Source: Apiospora phragmitis (lineage: Eukaryota; Ascomycota; Sordariomycetes; Amphisphaeriales; Apiosporaceae). Taken from it: a DNA stretch of 64,000 bases. The notes beneath the pieces are model-generated. The model was not told the DNA's origin. It worked only from the letters and a program-made list of their open reading frames with translations, and ran no database searches. The translations under genes and the position numbers were made by a program. This document shows, piece after piece, positions 44,286-56,455 of the stretch (position 1 is the stretch's first letter; each line of letters opens with the position of its first letter). The stretch lies in the NCBI GenBank assembly GCA_038363925.1, contig JAQQWL010000013.1, positions 372,001-436,000 on the forward strand, in the 5' to 3' direction.

Positions 44286-46203
44286 TTACGCCGTAGCCGC
44301 AACCGCTGCGGCACCATTGGTCTCGGTACCGGAGACGGGCTGGTGAACTCCATTCGCCGTCGCCTCTATAGTCACTTCCTTGTCTAGATCATCCACTGAT
44401 AACCCTTCGAAGAGCTCGAAGATAGCCCGTGGGGAGTGGAAATCGTTATTCACTATAGGGACCATTAGCAGGACGAAATTCGTATTGAGACTGCGCGAAC
44501 TTACCGATGTTGATGAGATACCAATCATTCACCATGCCTTCAATCAAGACACGACTGGGGGTGTCGGCATCATGACAATGCGACCAGTCAAGGCCCAATC
44601 TAAAGGCCTCGTCCTTCCATGCAAGGAAACTGATGCTCTCGACAATGGTTGGCTGCACGATCTCCTTGCCCGGGAAAACACCCCATGTTACGGCGTTGGG
44701 GCCTTTGGAGGGTGCATTGGACTTAAGCTCGCCCGTCATGGTCACAGCGTAGTATGACATGTCTGGGTGGTTATGCAGACGGGGGAGGACCTTCTCAAAG
44801 AGTGCTGGCGGCACCAGCAGTTCGACGTAGGCCTTCTGGTACACATATCCGTTGGGCGGCCCCCAACCATAGACAGGGTCGGACGACTTTGCGCCGTTCA
44901 CAGCGGGCTGCGAGTTGATGGTGAGCAGTCCACGCTTGTTGATGTCAATCAGATCTTGCTTGATTGACTCGGCTTCGCTTGTGAGGGGTGCTTCACTCCA
45001 AGGAAGGCTGTCGATATCCTTCTCAATGTAACGCACGAACAGGTCGGCGACATCCTTCACCGACCTAGGCTCTCCCCACTTCTTGCGATTCGATTCATTG
45101 GTGCCGGTAAGTCCGATGCCATATGCGTCCAGCTCACCGAAGGCTGGAGAGCGGGAATCACCCCATCGACCGTTAGGAAACTCGTCCCAGTCCTGTGTTC
45201 TCGCCACGTACGACTTTCCGCGGTTACGCCAGAAGATCGGACGCACGTCCTCGGCACGGCGACCAAGGCCCAGAGATTGTTTCCAGGGCAAGGCATGCTT
45301 CCGTGGGCGCGTCGTTGTGGGCATCCAGTTCAACTCTTCTAATACCAGTCTTGTAGCCTGGGCCAGATTCATCGTGTAGAAATGCAGATGGGGAATACCA
45401 GCCGCTATGATCTTACGGCACATATCCGCAACCAGCACCTTGCCAACTTCTCTGACAGCCGCATCGTCGTTCTTAACGGATTCCAGTGCAGACATGAAGT
45501 GATCGGGAACTCTACACTGCATGTGCTTAGCTCGACGCATGAAACTGGCATAGGTCGCAATTGGCATGATGCCAGGGAGAATGGGGATGTTGATTCCTCT
45601 CTCCCGGACCTTGCCAACCCAGCGGATGAAGTTGTCGACATCATAGAACATCTGGGTAACAATGAAAGAGGCACCCAGGTCAACCTTCTGCTTTAGATGA
45701 TCGAGCAGTTGCTCTTCGTCCTTGTTGTCATCTGTACCCTCGGGATAGCCAGCCACGCCGATATCGAAGTGGCTTCCGTACTTTTGGCGGATATGGCTGA
45801 CAAGATCCCTAGCGTATCGGAAGTTTTCGTCGGTGGCGGACCATTTCTCTTTGTTTCGGGGCGGGTCGCCGCGCAATGCCAGAATGTTGGTGCAGCCAGA
45901 TTTGTATGCCCTTGCCAATGCGTCATTGACTTTTTCTTCGCCCATGTCGGTGCATGTCAGGTGCATGCAGGTCTCGAGCCCGAAGTATGTCTGGGCTTGA
46001 GTAACAATCTCTCCCGTCAGATCGGCCGTCGTTCCACCGGCGCCCCAGGTAATGTCGATGAATTTGGGACCGAAATCATACATGCGCTCCATGCGGTCGT
46101 AAAGGTTCTGCACACCCTGGGCGGTCTTGGGTGGGAAATACTCGAACGAGAAAGACGGGTGGCCGGTCTTCTCGGCCTCGGCGACCATCTCGTGGACGTG
46201 CAT
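44286..46203 (-). CDS. MET13: methylenetetrahydrofolate reductase
   Basis: Exon 1 is 46203-44505, intron 44504-44453 (GTAAGT...TAG, branch GCTAATG), exon 2 is 44452-44286, giving 621 residues. The enzyme reduces 5,10-methylene-THF to 5-methyl-THF for methionine synthesis, with FAD in a TIM barrel. Catalytic-domain motifs: FSFEYFPPKTAQGVQNLYDR, DITWGAGGTTADL, HLTCTDMGEEKVNDAL, NILALRGDPPRN, FIVTQMFYDVDNF and PHLHFYTMNLAQAT. The C-terminal half is the eukaryotic regulatory domain (GWGPPNGYVYQKAYVELLVP, NAVTWGVFPGKEIVQPTIV). The joined end reads LINIVNNDFHSPRAIFELFE and finishes with a low-complexity tail. The frame is intact. ATG 46203 gives the usual family start MHVHEMVAEAEKTG. Confidence 0.93.
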
Positions 46204-49200
46204 TTTGGCGGCGGCAGCGTCGGTGCGAACTCGTTGGATTGGTCGACGAGTAACGACTTAATTAAGGAATGGATTATTCTAGAGATCCAAACTATTAGAA
46301 TAGAAAGGAAAAAAGTTAGCGGGAGAAAAGAAAGCCTGCGTGCAAATTTACATTGGCAGCAAGCTACGAGTACGGCTACGAGGACGATGCCGATGCCGGT
46401 CAATCAAATTGAGGGCTTGCAATTGGACCATACCTAAAAGCAATCTGAAGTGAACTGAAGCAGCACCCTGCTCTCAGACTCCCGAGTACGAGAAGCCGGT
46501 CGGTTTGCGGTTTGACACACGAGGTTCGTGATGAAGCACTCCGTTCTCACCAGCACATCGAGGACGTAGTTGGTTGATCAAGAGCAAGTGAAGGAGGTGG
46601 TTATGCAAAAGTTCGAGATTGGGGAATTAATGGGACGGGCAGGTAGTCGTTCTGAACGACCGGAGGGCGAGTGGATCGCCGGCGACTTTTATCGCTTGAT
46701 GGATTCCAGGGTACTACCATACTGTACATTGTCTACTCTAACTTCACCTAACCCACTCAAGCCCTGGATCTTTCTTCCTTCCATTTCCATACCTTCCTTC
46801 GAGAGCCCTACCAGTAAGAGTCCGTGGAGAGAATCGGCGCCGACTTCTGGCGGAGGCTTCATTGGCTGAATCGTGCAAATGCGTACCTGGTTTGTAGCTT
46901 AAGAAAAGGAGAGTCCGTCGAAACCGAACGACTGCTTGGTGTCATCCAATCTGCAGGAGCCTCTCACACTTACTCCGAGCATCGCTGGAGTGCAAAAGAG
47001 TCTGATTCCATTGGCAGATACACCACATTTTGCAGACCGCGTCACCTGCCTCGGTTCCTATATGGCTGTTGTTGTTGTTTTCCCGGTGTTATCACTGAGC
47101 TCACATTGAATCCAATACAAGATTGATCCTGGTTTCTGGAGCCCGCCAATCGAGCTCACCATGTCTCTGCCCCTCATCATCCCCCTCCCTCCCTAAAGTC
47201 CTGTCAAGGGGAAAAAGAGGGGTCCATTCAACCCCGCGGTTCCCTCGCTGTCCACCCTCATATTCTCGTGCTGGATGCTGAGTGGGCAACACCACCCCGC
47301 CTCGCCCAGCAAGACGGATGACCCCGTTGTTTGTGTATCCGTGGCCCATTGCGGTGTTACTAATGGACGGGATGCCCAAGATAGCGAAAATATCAACATT
47401 GGTCTACGATGATGTAGGACATTGCTCATGGTCGATCGCATCTTGACTCCAAGTGAGCCAACCAACCTCAGGACACGTTGGTTGGGTTGCAGAAGTCTGT
47501 CGGTGTGAAGGGTTCACCGATTGATCCAGCCAAGCACCAGTTGAATACCACGCCACATAGAGTATCACCCTGCATCAACATTCGACACCACCCATCAGAA
47601 ACAGTTGAGGAAACTCGACAACCATGTGAATGGAATTGCTTTTGAGTTGAGTCGCGATGAACCACAAAGTTCCGCTGGCTTGCTTGCTATTCTGAAGCCA
47701 CTGCGCAAACGTTGCTTCGACCGATTATCTGCCCTGTATTCTTTCGTGTGATCGCTTAGAATGGGAAACCTTTCACAACCTCGTCTTCTCATGTTTGGAG
47801 TATGTCGAGCCGCCATCACAGTTTGCGGCGTCTCATTTCAGGATACGTATGCAGGAAACTTTTATGCATAGGTATGATGGACTCATAACCCAGACGGGAA
47901 GTGTCCTGTGTCTCGCCCTTTTTCTCCATGGCGCCCGGAAAATCTCAATTTCACGGGACGAGCCAGAATAACACCACCAAGCATAGGTACCCTGGTTCAA
48001 GTCGAACAATTGCCATCTGCGTGTAACGTCTCGAGAATTGTAGAAAAGCGTCCGCGACATGGCCACGGTTCATGTGTAGTCTGCTACTCTCCCCCAAATC
48101 ACTCCTACTGACCATGCCTCGTTCGCTGCAACCATGTATGTACGACATAATAACTCGTGTACACAACCCGTACGCCAGATATATTAATAAGAGCGCGCTG
48201 ACGTGAGCTCAACCGGTGTTCCCGCGGCTTAAAAGCCTCGAAGGCTCGGGTAGGCGGATTAATGTGTTTGGGGTTTCTAGGAACCTAGCAAATTTGCCCT
48301 CAATTCAAGGAAAGCAAATCCACGGAGGCCCTGAGAGTGTGAATCGTAGAACATGATCTGGTCTGGCAAGTTTAGTAATAGCTACATCATACTACGAAAT
48401 ACAGTACGGAGACTGACAGCCAATTATCCACTCAGCCCTGCAGCCATTCTCATCTTAGTATTCAGTGGGGAGTGAGAGTCTGTGCATTATCATTCTATCG
48501 ACTCCTTCTGCTAAGCCCGTTCTTGGACGAAACAGAATGCGAGCTTTGGTTCTGGTACGTTGCATGTCGTATGGCTTAGGCTGGGACACGATGGACAATG
48601 GGGGCGGTTAAAGTTAGTGTGGTGCTTATTTTCCTTGCTCATCCGTCCGGTTGGGTTGCGCGTCTCAGAGCCTGCCCGCCGTCTTCCGCGACAAGCCTCG
48701 AGAGAACCATTGATGACAGTAGTCAAGTTGGGAAGTATATGTAGTCCTGTACACAACCTGTTCGCTGGTTCAATTATGCTGCCTATGGCGAATTTGAGAT
48801 GTATTAAATATCAGTTACCACGGAGTTATGGATGAGTGGATACACAAGGTACAGCGGCTCCCCTCTTTCCAGAATCTTGGTCGCATCTATCTGCCCACAA
48901 CTTCGGGGCCAAAACCCCCAAATGAGAGCCAGATGGGTGAAGGGGACTGAGCAGGCAATATGAATCGTTTCAAAAGGGGGTATCCAATTCCCTGCATATT
49001 CCTAATACCATATTGGAGATCATGTACTAGGTTCACGGGATCCTGTAGGTTAACTGCTTTGATTGACCTCGCCGACCATGCTCGTTCAATTGAAGCAATG
49101 CAAGGGAGCATGCGGCAGTTACTATACGGCGCCCATCAGCACTATACTGCAACAGCAAGCGCGATGTAACACCTCTGGCGGCTGGCTCCAATCAACTCAC

Positions 49201-49958
49201 AGGGACACTGATATTTGATCATGCTGTGCCGTACGTGTCCATTGTCCGCAGAGAGCCTTGCATGACTTTCCTACGATTGCTCAGTAAGTGTCGACAGGGT
49301 GCCCGTCAAGCGAGTGAGCGAGCAAACAGTGTGTCTTATAATGCCGCCGCCGCTCTCTTGTTTTTCATTCATTCACACTGAAGAACATTCTTGATGGCCG
49401 CCGACCTACTGTTGATCTCGCAACCTGATAAGTACTAACCTATATATTTGACTGCTTTATACATATCTTCTCGGGATACTCGTTTCTCTTGGTGGTTGCT
49501 GCAAGCCCCCCTGGTAGTCCCACTACACGTTGCCTTTTATCCAATCTTAAGATTGTAGGCAATTTACTCCAGTCAGCCGCACACGAAGGATGCAGCTACA
49601 CACATAGGAGGGTCGCCAGGTTTCGGATTCTGGGCCACCTCTCTGTCCATCCCTAAAGGTCGAGTCCGTTGCAGCAACGACAGGCTTAGGCCGCATATTA
49701 GGTGCATCGGGGGGCCAAGTCCTGATCAAGACACGGCCTGACCCTCCTCTGCCAGGACCAGCAGGCTAGCATCTGCCGTTGAAGAGTCCTAGAAACTCCA
49801 CCCAGCCACCCCGACTCCCCACTTGTTGTCTTTTTCCCTCCCGTCTTATAGACCCTCTGCCGCGCTGTGCCCCCAGAGACAAGCTTCTCGCATTGCGAAC
49901 CGCAGGGAAGCTATTCTCTTGGTATTGCCGCCTTATCTGGCGCCCCAAGACTGCCAAA
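46204..49958. other. 3.75-kb gene-free stretch
   Basis: The first about 250 nt are presumably the MTHFR promoter and the last about 200 nt the leader of the next gene, which is CT-rich. In between I find no frame with protein-like composition, no terminal repeats and no RNA structure. It is the longest gap in the window. Confidence 0.45.
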
Positions 49959-51017
49959 ATGGCACCCAGAGTAAGATCAATGATGCTGAACACCAGTAAC
50001 ACGCATTTGACTTATGCTGACTACCTCGTGCCTCCCCGAACAGTATGATGAGGCTCCGGAGACAGTTCCACCTGCCATCCCCGAGTATCATCCACCGCCA
50101 ACGGCACCAGAAGTGACAATCAACCATGGATACGTGCCACAGCAGCCATCGCCGCCCGTATTCAAGAGGGAGGACTCGATCATGTACAACAATTACCCTG
50201 GCTATGCGATGTCTCCTATGGGACTGCCGTCAACACAAAATTACGACACTACGGGCTATGGATCGCTACCATCCGACCTTGGAGCGCGGCGCAAGAAGGA
50301 GCATACGATCCTGGGCTGCTCGGTGGTGGTCTTTGTTCTGGCGGTCATCATCGCCATTCTGTCCGCCGCAGTTATTGGGCTGGCCGCAGGCACGGGCGTG
50401 GAAGCCAATCGGGCAAATACGGCCGAGTCGGATCTGGCTGCCCTCCGAGCCAACATGACCAACTCTTCTTCTTCCTCTTCCGGCGCTGCAGGAGGCAGTT
50501 ACGATGCGATAACTGGGGCTGCTCGTCAAATTCGACTGGGGTTTCAGGGACGACTTATACTTCTAAATGTAAGCGCAGCCATCATGCTATATTCCCATTT
50601 CGTGGACTATTGTCGCGTTTCTAGTGCTATCGCTACTCCGTAGACCCATGAGCTTACCACTTGGATTCGCGCTATGCTTTTCAGTCTTCGACCTGTCATC
50701 ATACCAGATTGCGTGCAACAAGGAAACACCAATGGGCCCGTTGCAAGGGCTCTTCGTCGCCGACTTCGACGACTGCATCGACGCGTGCGCCAGCTATACC
50801 AAGTACACGTCGGAGAAACTTTGCCAACACGACGTCCAACCGCAACAAGACGTGTTCCGGCGTGACGTTCGTGCCGGGCTGGACGGACCGAGAGACGGCG
50901 CTGGATGGGAGCGCGCCCGGCAACTGCTATCTGAAGCCAGGGCCGCAAAGCAAATCCAAACTGACCATTCCGAATAACGGACAGGAGACTCACTCCGCAT
51001 TTCGCCTCGACGATTGA
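49959..51017 (+). CDS. single-pass membrane protein with Cys-rich ectodomain (two frame breaks)
   Basis: Exon 1 is 49959-49970 (ATG GCA CCC AGA), exon 2 is 50044-50568 and exon 3 is 50685-51017, with GTAAGA and GTAAGC donors and CAG acceptors. The N-terminal cytosolic part is Pro/Tyr-rich (YDEAPETVPPAIPEYHPPPT). A membrane span, TILGCSVVVFVLAVIIAILS..., is followed by Ser-rich linker and an ectodomain with cysteines: GCSSNSTGVSGTTYTSK, then YQIACNKETPMGPLQGLFVA, then DDCIDACASYTKYT. It continues NFANTTSNRNKTCSGVTFVP ... GNCYLKPGP. This layout is known from many fungal surface proteins of unknown function, with a PAN/apple-like disulfide core. Frame breaks: the GGGG run at 50515-50518 (one G missing) and the AAA run at 50816-50818 (one A extra). 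Confidence 0.75.
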
Positions 51018-52721
51018 CAAGCTCGCACCGCGGACCTCGGTCAAAACTAGCACAACACAACGGCAAGCGCTTCCCAAGCATGTGCAAGGAAGTACATGCG
51101 GGCATAGATGGAAGCCTTGCTGTCGAATGGAGATGCTTGTTTATTCGACTTTACTATTCAAAGGACCTGCACTGCCAGTGCGGCAATTATAATTCTCGAT
51201 TTGGTCTATTTGCAAAGCCCGGCGCTAAGGAGGAGTATATGGGTGGGTTATATGGGAAGCATTTGATTTTACGACTATGTAGATTTATTAGCACAATACC
51301 TGACGAAAGAATGGGCAGATGCTGCGACTTACCAAAGTTTCGCCTGTTGATACCTACATACCTACTCAATTACAAATTGAATCTCATCTCAGTATCATCT
51401 AAACAGTGAGTCAAGCGGCCACTGCACGCAAGGCCCAGCTCACTATTGAAACTACTGCTACATAGGACCCGATAGCGACTACTTAAGGACGGTAGGACCG
51501 AGGCCAGGGTTAGCCGCTAAAGTCCATCGCAATGCAACCCAAACATGCACAGGCATGGACTACGCACACGCCAAACCCAGCTCCTTGGGTCATGACGGGC
51601 CGCCCGTAGCAAACAGACGTTCCGCTAACCTAGTAAACGACCTCCTGAGCGAGGGCAAGGACCTCATAAAACAAAACAGTCCGACGAAGATCAACCGTCA
51701 ACCGTCCACGCGAAATCGTTTTATGCACTGCCCGCATGTGGGCAGAGATCTGAGAGACACAGGTTATCATTAATACTGAATTTACATAATATCCACTCGG
51801 GTATAGTGATGGAAACATCAGCAGCCCCAATTGGCAGCTCGCTTCCACCGCTTTTCTAGCCTCGTAGCCCATTCTCGACGAGGCAGGTGATGCGAGGGGA
51901 TGTGTTAAGAAATGCATGTCAGCACTAAAAGACATGAATCCCAACAACAACTCCGGCAGTCGGCGGCGTTGTCGCGTCTTTTCCTCGCTGGAGGTCGCAG
52001 TGGTAGCGGCTAGAAATGGGATGGGCATACCGTTCCGTAGCCGGTTATGATAGTGCTAAGTCCAGTGGAATGCGGCGCTCAAAAGTGACTCCCCCTGCGC
52101 TCTACCGTAACGTCAATGGCTAATGGGCGATTATTAATGTCGGGCCTGCTCCCCGCACTCCACCGGAGTTAGCGTCTGGCGTCCAGCCAATCGACTATCG
52201 ACTAGACATGCACCGGTCCTCCTCGTCAAGTCATCCCAAGGGGGTAAAGTTGACATGATGTGGGGCTCGGCGATCCATCGCCATCCGGCACGCTCTCCTC
52301 TCCTTGCTGTAGGAATGATGGAAGGGTTGCTACGCCTGTGACGACCCTCTGTCGATGATACGATAACTCTCTTTGGCATACTGGAGAATACATACAGCCA
52401 GCATACCTGCCTGGTGGCTCGCTAGGGTTAGCTTGCGCGATAAATCCATCTGCCATGGAGGCTTGTCCTATGACTCAAACCCCTAAATATCAGTCCTTCT
52501 TCATACACTATCTCCGTTTCCCTTCTTCATGGTATATCAAATTCGAGGACGTGACTTGCAATCGACTATAATTCTCCAAGAGTAAATACTTATCACATCA
52601 GCTCAACCAACTGCTTCCTCCAGGTTCGACCCGGTGTGTGACCGAAAGGCGTCTTCACCAAACAGCCTAGACCTGCTCGTACGCCCTTCACGTCAACACT
52701 TGGCCGAGGCACGCCCTACAT
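51018..52721. other. intergenic
   Basis: No convincing gene. The last few hundred bases are probably the promoter of the transcription-factor gene. Confidence 0.4.
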
Positions 52722-55700
52722 ATGACTACTATTGAGGAACTCAAAGAGATGGACTTCATTAACTGGGATGCCGCGGGTGCTGCCACCGGCCTCAACCTTG
52801 ATGAACAATCACCACAGGGCGCGCTTGACCCAAACCAGGGAACCAACATGGATCTCGTTCTTGGGATGTCGACGGCGATGACTGGACCTTTTGGGCCCTC
52901 GAAGCACTTTGATTCAACACATATGCCCCAGCAGACCGCTGCCTCTCCCTCCAAAGAGCACGACATGCAGCTGCCAGAACCTTCCCCGACTGAGTTCGTC
53001 TGGGATTTCCCAGATCACCTTGCGTGCATTGCGCCAAGGGTGGCTACCAGTGCAAGCTCATTAGGGAAGGTTCATATAAGGGTTACTGTACCGTCTGTGT
53101 AGCACTGCGTTGCGAGTGCAGCTTTGGACCCGTTGGAAATCATGCTGGCTCAGAAGCAGGTCTGACTTTCCCAGCAAACCCCTGGCCTACCATGGGTGAC
53201 CGCCCAGGAGCTACGATTCTTCTCGAGGACGACTATAGGGCTTCCCTGAAGCCTCTGACAACTATGCTGAGAACAACATAGGAGCTGTTTCGAAGGAACA
53301 ACATCAAGCGGGCCCGCAGCCAACCTTGCCGTCTAAGCCCGGCGCTCGTTTCTCTCGAGAATCTGTCAAGATCTTGAAGAACTGGGTCACGACCCATAGT
53401 CGACATCCTTATCCTACCGAAGAGGAGAAGGAGAGTCTGCAAAGAATTACAGGCCTCAACAAGACTCAAATTGCTAACTGGCTGGCCAATGCCCGCCGAA
53501 GAGGAAAAATCCAGCCCACGCGCTCGACTTCACCTCATGTTGGACGAGGTTATGCTACTGCTATGGACATACCTCGGCGGCCTGGCACCCCTAGACTGTT
53601 CGAAAACATGAACCCCCTGCAACGTTGGGCCAACTCGCCCCCGGAGCACGAACCGGCGTCTGTAACGGATATCGCCAGGGCTATCACTACCTCGAGCACC
53701 GACATGTCCTCGAGCTCCAGCTTCAATAGTCCATACGTGTCCGGCGATGATGGGTCGGGCCGGTCCATTGCCAATATATCTTCGGCGAGCAGTCTATCCC
53801 GGTCGCAGTCTAGCGGAGGCTCGTTTGCCTCGTCCTTCTCACACCACTCGCGAGGCTCAGTGGGCTCGCTGCCGTCTTTTGCACGAGCTCGAGGTCGAAG
53901 ACGCCGCAGGCGTATTCCTCAAAGACGGTCGCAGGAGAGATTGGGCGAGCAGCCCAAAACTTTCCAATGCACTTTCTGCACGGAAACATTCAGAACAAAG
54001 CACGACTGGCAGAGGCATGAAAAATCTCTCCATTTGTCACTCGAACGATGGGTTTGCTCGCCAGAAGGTGCAAGAACCATCCATTCGGGGACTGGGGTGG
54101 TGAGCTGCGTCTTTTGTGGTGAGGCGAACCCGACCGATTCCCACGTGGAATCGCACAACTTCTCCGGCTGCACGGAGCGATCGCTGGAGGAAAGGACTTT
54201 CTATCGAAAGGATCACCTGCGTCAACATCTGAAACTTGTCCATTGCGTGACATTTACATCATGGTCCATGGATAATTGGCGCGTCACAACGCCTGAAATC
54301 AGATCGCGGTGTGGTTTCTGCAGCTTTGTGATGGATAGCTGGACAGCTCGAACTGATCACCTAGCGGAGCACTTCAAGACTGGTTACACCATGGCTGATT
54401 GGAAGGGTGATTGGGGTTTCGAACCCCCTGTGATGAACCTGGTCGAGAACTCGATTCCACCCTGTAAGAGGCCCGAATGTTGAACCTGTTTATATTTACG
54501 ATATCTAACAATACCAAACAGACATGATCGACCACGAGAGGAACTCCCCACTTCCCTACCAGGCAAGCCAGACCCCAAACTCAACTCCGACCAATGCGTA
54601 CGACCTTTTGAAGTTCGAACTGCAAGACTGGATGGCAAGTCTGCCGAAGACCAGGCTGTCTCACTTACAGACAAGATGCAACTGGAAGCCTGTCGCATAG
54701 TCTTTGCTGGAGATTCCTTTTCTAAGGGCAAAATCCCGGCACACTCATGGTTTCGCGACCTTATTATGGCCAAGCCTGAAATCAGCAACGCCGCTATGTT
54801 CAGGCCGAGGGGGCCAGCAGAGGGGTGTCTTTCTAAAGTCATGATCACTGGAAAGAGGGATATATTCGAGCACTGCGAACCTGGAACAGGAGCTGCAACA
54901 ATTTGTGATAGCTCGCCGATTACTTGGCTTAACGGCAATGGACAAAGAGCTTCAGGTGGAAGCTTGCAGAATCATCAGCAGAATGGAAGAGAAGTCCGTT
55001 GATCCCTCCGAGGCCGTTGCCAACTGGTTTATTCGTCTGATCCATAAGGACACGCAGTGGCTTGCAGATTTCCGGAAGCGAGCTCATCTACCGCGCAGCG
55101 AGGACGTCAATGACGACCCGCAGCGATCGCAGGATCCCAAGTCCATAGACTCCACCATTCATAACTACAGCAGACTTGATAGAGAAATAGGGGAGTTCTT
55201 GCGATCCCAGAGGTCGTTGGGCCTAGAGCCGTCAGACGCGGATCTGCAGAGGCAAGCACGAACGATCATTTACGAGCAAGACGATGATTGGAATCAAACA
55301 GCAGCAGACGACGGCGAATGGCTTCAGGGATTCAGAGCCAGGCATGCCGGCGATAACAATCCCGCGACTTCGACTGACACTTCGATGCCAAGCAACCCGC
55401 AACTGCAAAAGCCTCCATCGCCGTTATCGGGTTTTCCTCTCACGTCGATATCAACACCGGATCAACAAAGCCTCCAACCAGGAAGTAGCTCCAGATCTAG
55501 CCTTTATATGTACTTCTTGAACGACGCAAACTGCTATCGGCGATTGCATAGAGAGCTCGGTCGCTTCGTAGCGTCTACGATGTCGGAGAATAACCCGAAT
55601 CGACATGTACCGACTGACGAAGAGCTGCAACATCAGGCAAGGTGGATCGAATATGACGAGTAAGTAAACATGAGTTCACGCACGTTGTGGTTTTTCTTTT

Positions 55701-56455
55701 GAAGCTAACATCGAGTCAGCGATGATAAATGGAATCAGACACCTGCTGATAACCGGGAGTGGTTGCGGCAATTCAAACAAGATGTTGGAATCCTTCCGCG
55801 CGATACTCGGACGGAGCCAATTGATACGACTTCGTGGCCAGTATCAGTAGAGGGGACGACCGAGCCCTTGACTCATATCCCTTCAATCGAGTTTGATACC
55901 ATGCTGCAGACTCCAGACATCACCACTCCTTTTGCGCCCGGCGATAACATCGCAGCGGTTAGCCAAGCGGAGCAGCTGGACCCGATGCGGCATGAGACGC
56001 CTACCAGGACCTTTGGCAACCCCCAGCTCGCAATCGGATTGACTGCTTACGTGCGTCGCGAGCTACAAAAGACGGGCATCTTCCCGAGCGATACCGACCT
56101 CCAGGCGCGCGCTCGAGATATCATGTCCATGCAGAAAACGCCGGCCGACGACCCCGTTCTGCTAGGCAAGTTCAAGGCATCGCTACAGGGGCCCCTTTCC
56201 ATGGCGACAGCGGCCAGTGCAGTACCGACGTCGATAGCGCCATCTGTGGCGGCGTCTGGCTTGCAATCAGGGGTTGTGCCCGTCAGCGTGTCGCCCGATG
56301 ACGACGAGTTCCAGTTCCCCATGGATATGGACATCAACCTCACAGACCATGACATCAGCTTCACAGAACGGGAACTCGACAGCATAGTTCAGGAGATGAA
56401 TGCGAGCGCCTCCAGTCGGAGCCCGCTGTCCATGACCCCCAATGCCACCATGTAA
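52722..56455 (+). CDS. homeodomain plus C2H2 transcription factor with repeated helical modules (frame breaks)
   Basis: Exons 52722-54463, 54522-55659 and 55720-56455; introns GTAAGA...CAG and GTAAGT...CAG. About 1200 residues. Order: acidic N-terminus; a Cys cluster (CVHCAKGGYQCKLI...GYCTVCVALRCEC); a TALE/KN homeodomain (HPYPTEEEKESLQRITGL, then QIANWLANARRR); a Ser-rich linker; and C2H2 fingers (FQCTFCTETFRTKHDWQRHE and CGFCSFVMDSWTARTDHLAE). Then come at least four repeats of an ELQxEAxxI ... WLxxFRxRH module, and finally an acidic C-terminus. The architecture is known from Sordariomycetes; it is nuclear, and its targets are unknown. One-base shifts are needed at about 53020, 53253 and 54627 (each one base missing) and 54880 (one extra or two missing). 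Confidence 0.82.

Noticed and set aside
46570..46869. 99-codon plus-strand open frame in the gene-free gap
   Set aside because: Begins with a plausible ATG-like context but lacks any family feature, and the composition becomes Ser/Pro-rich by chance.
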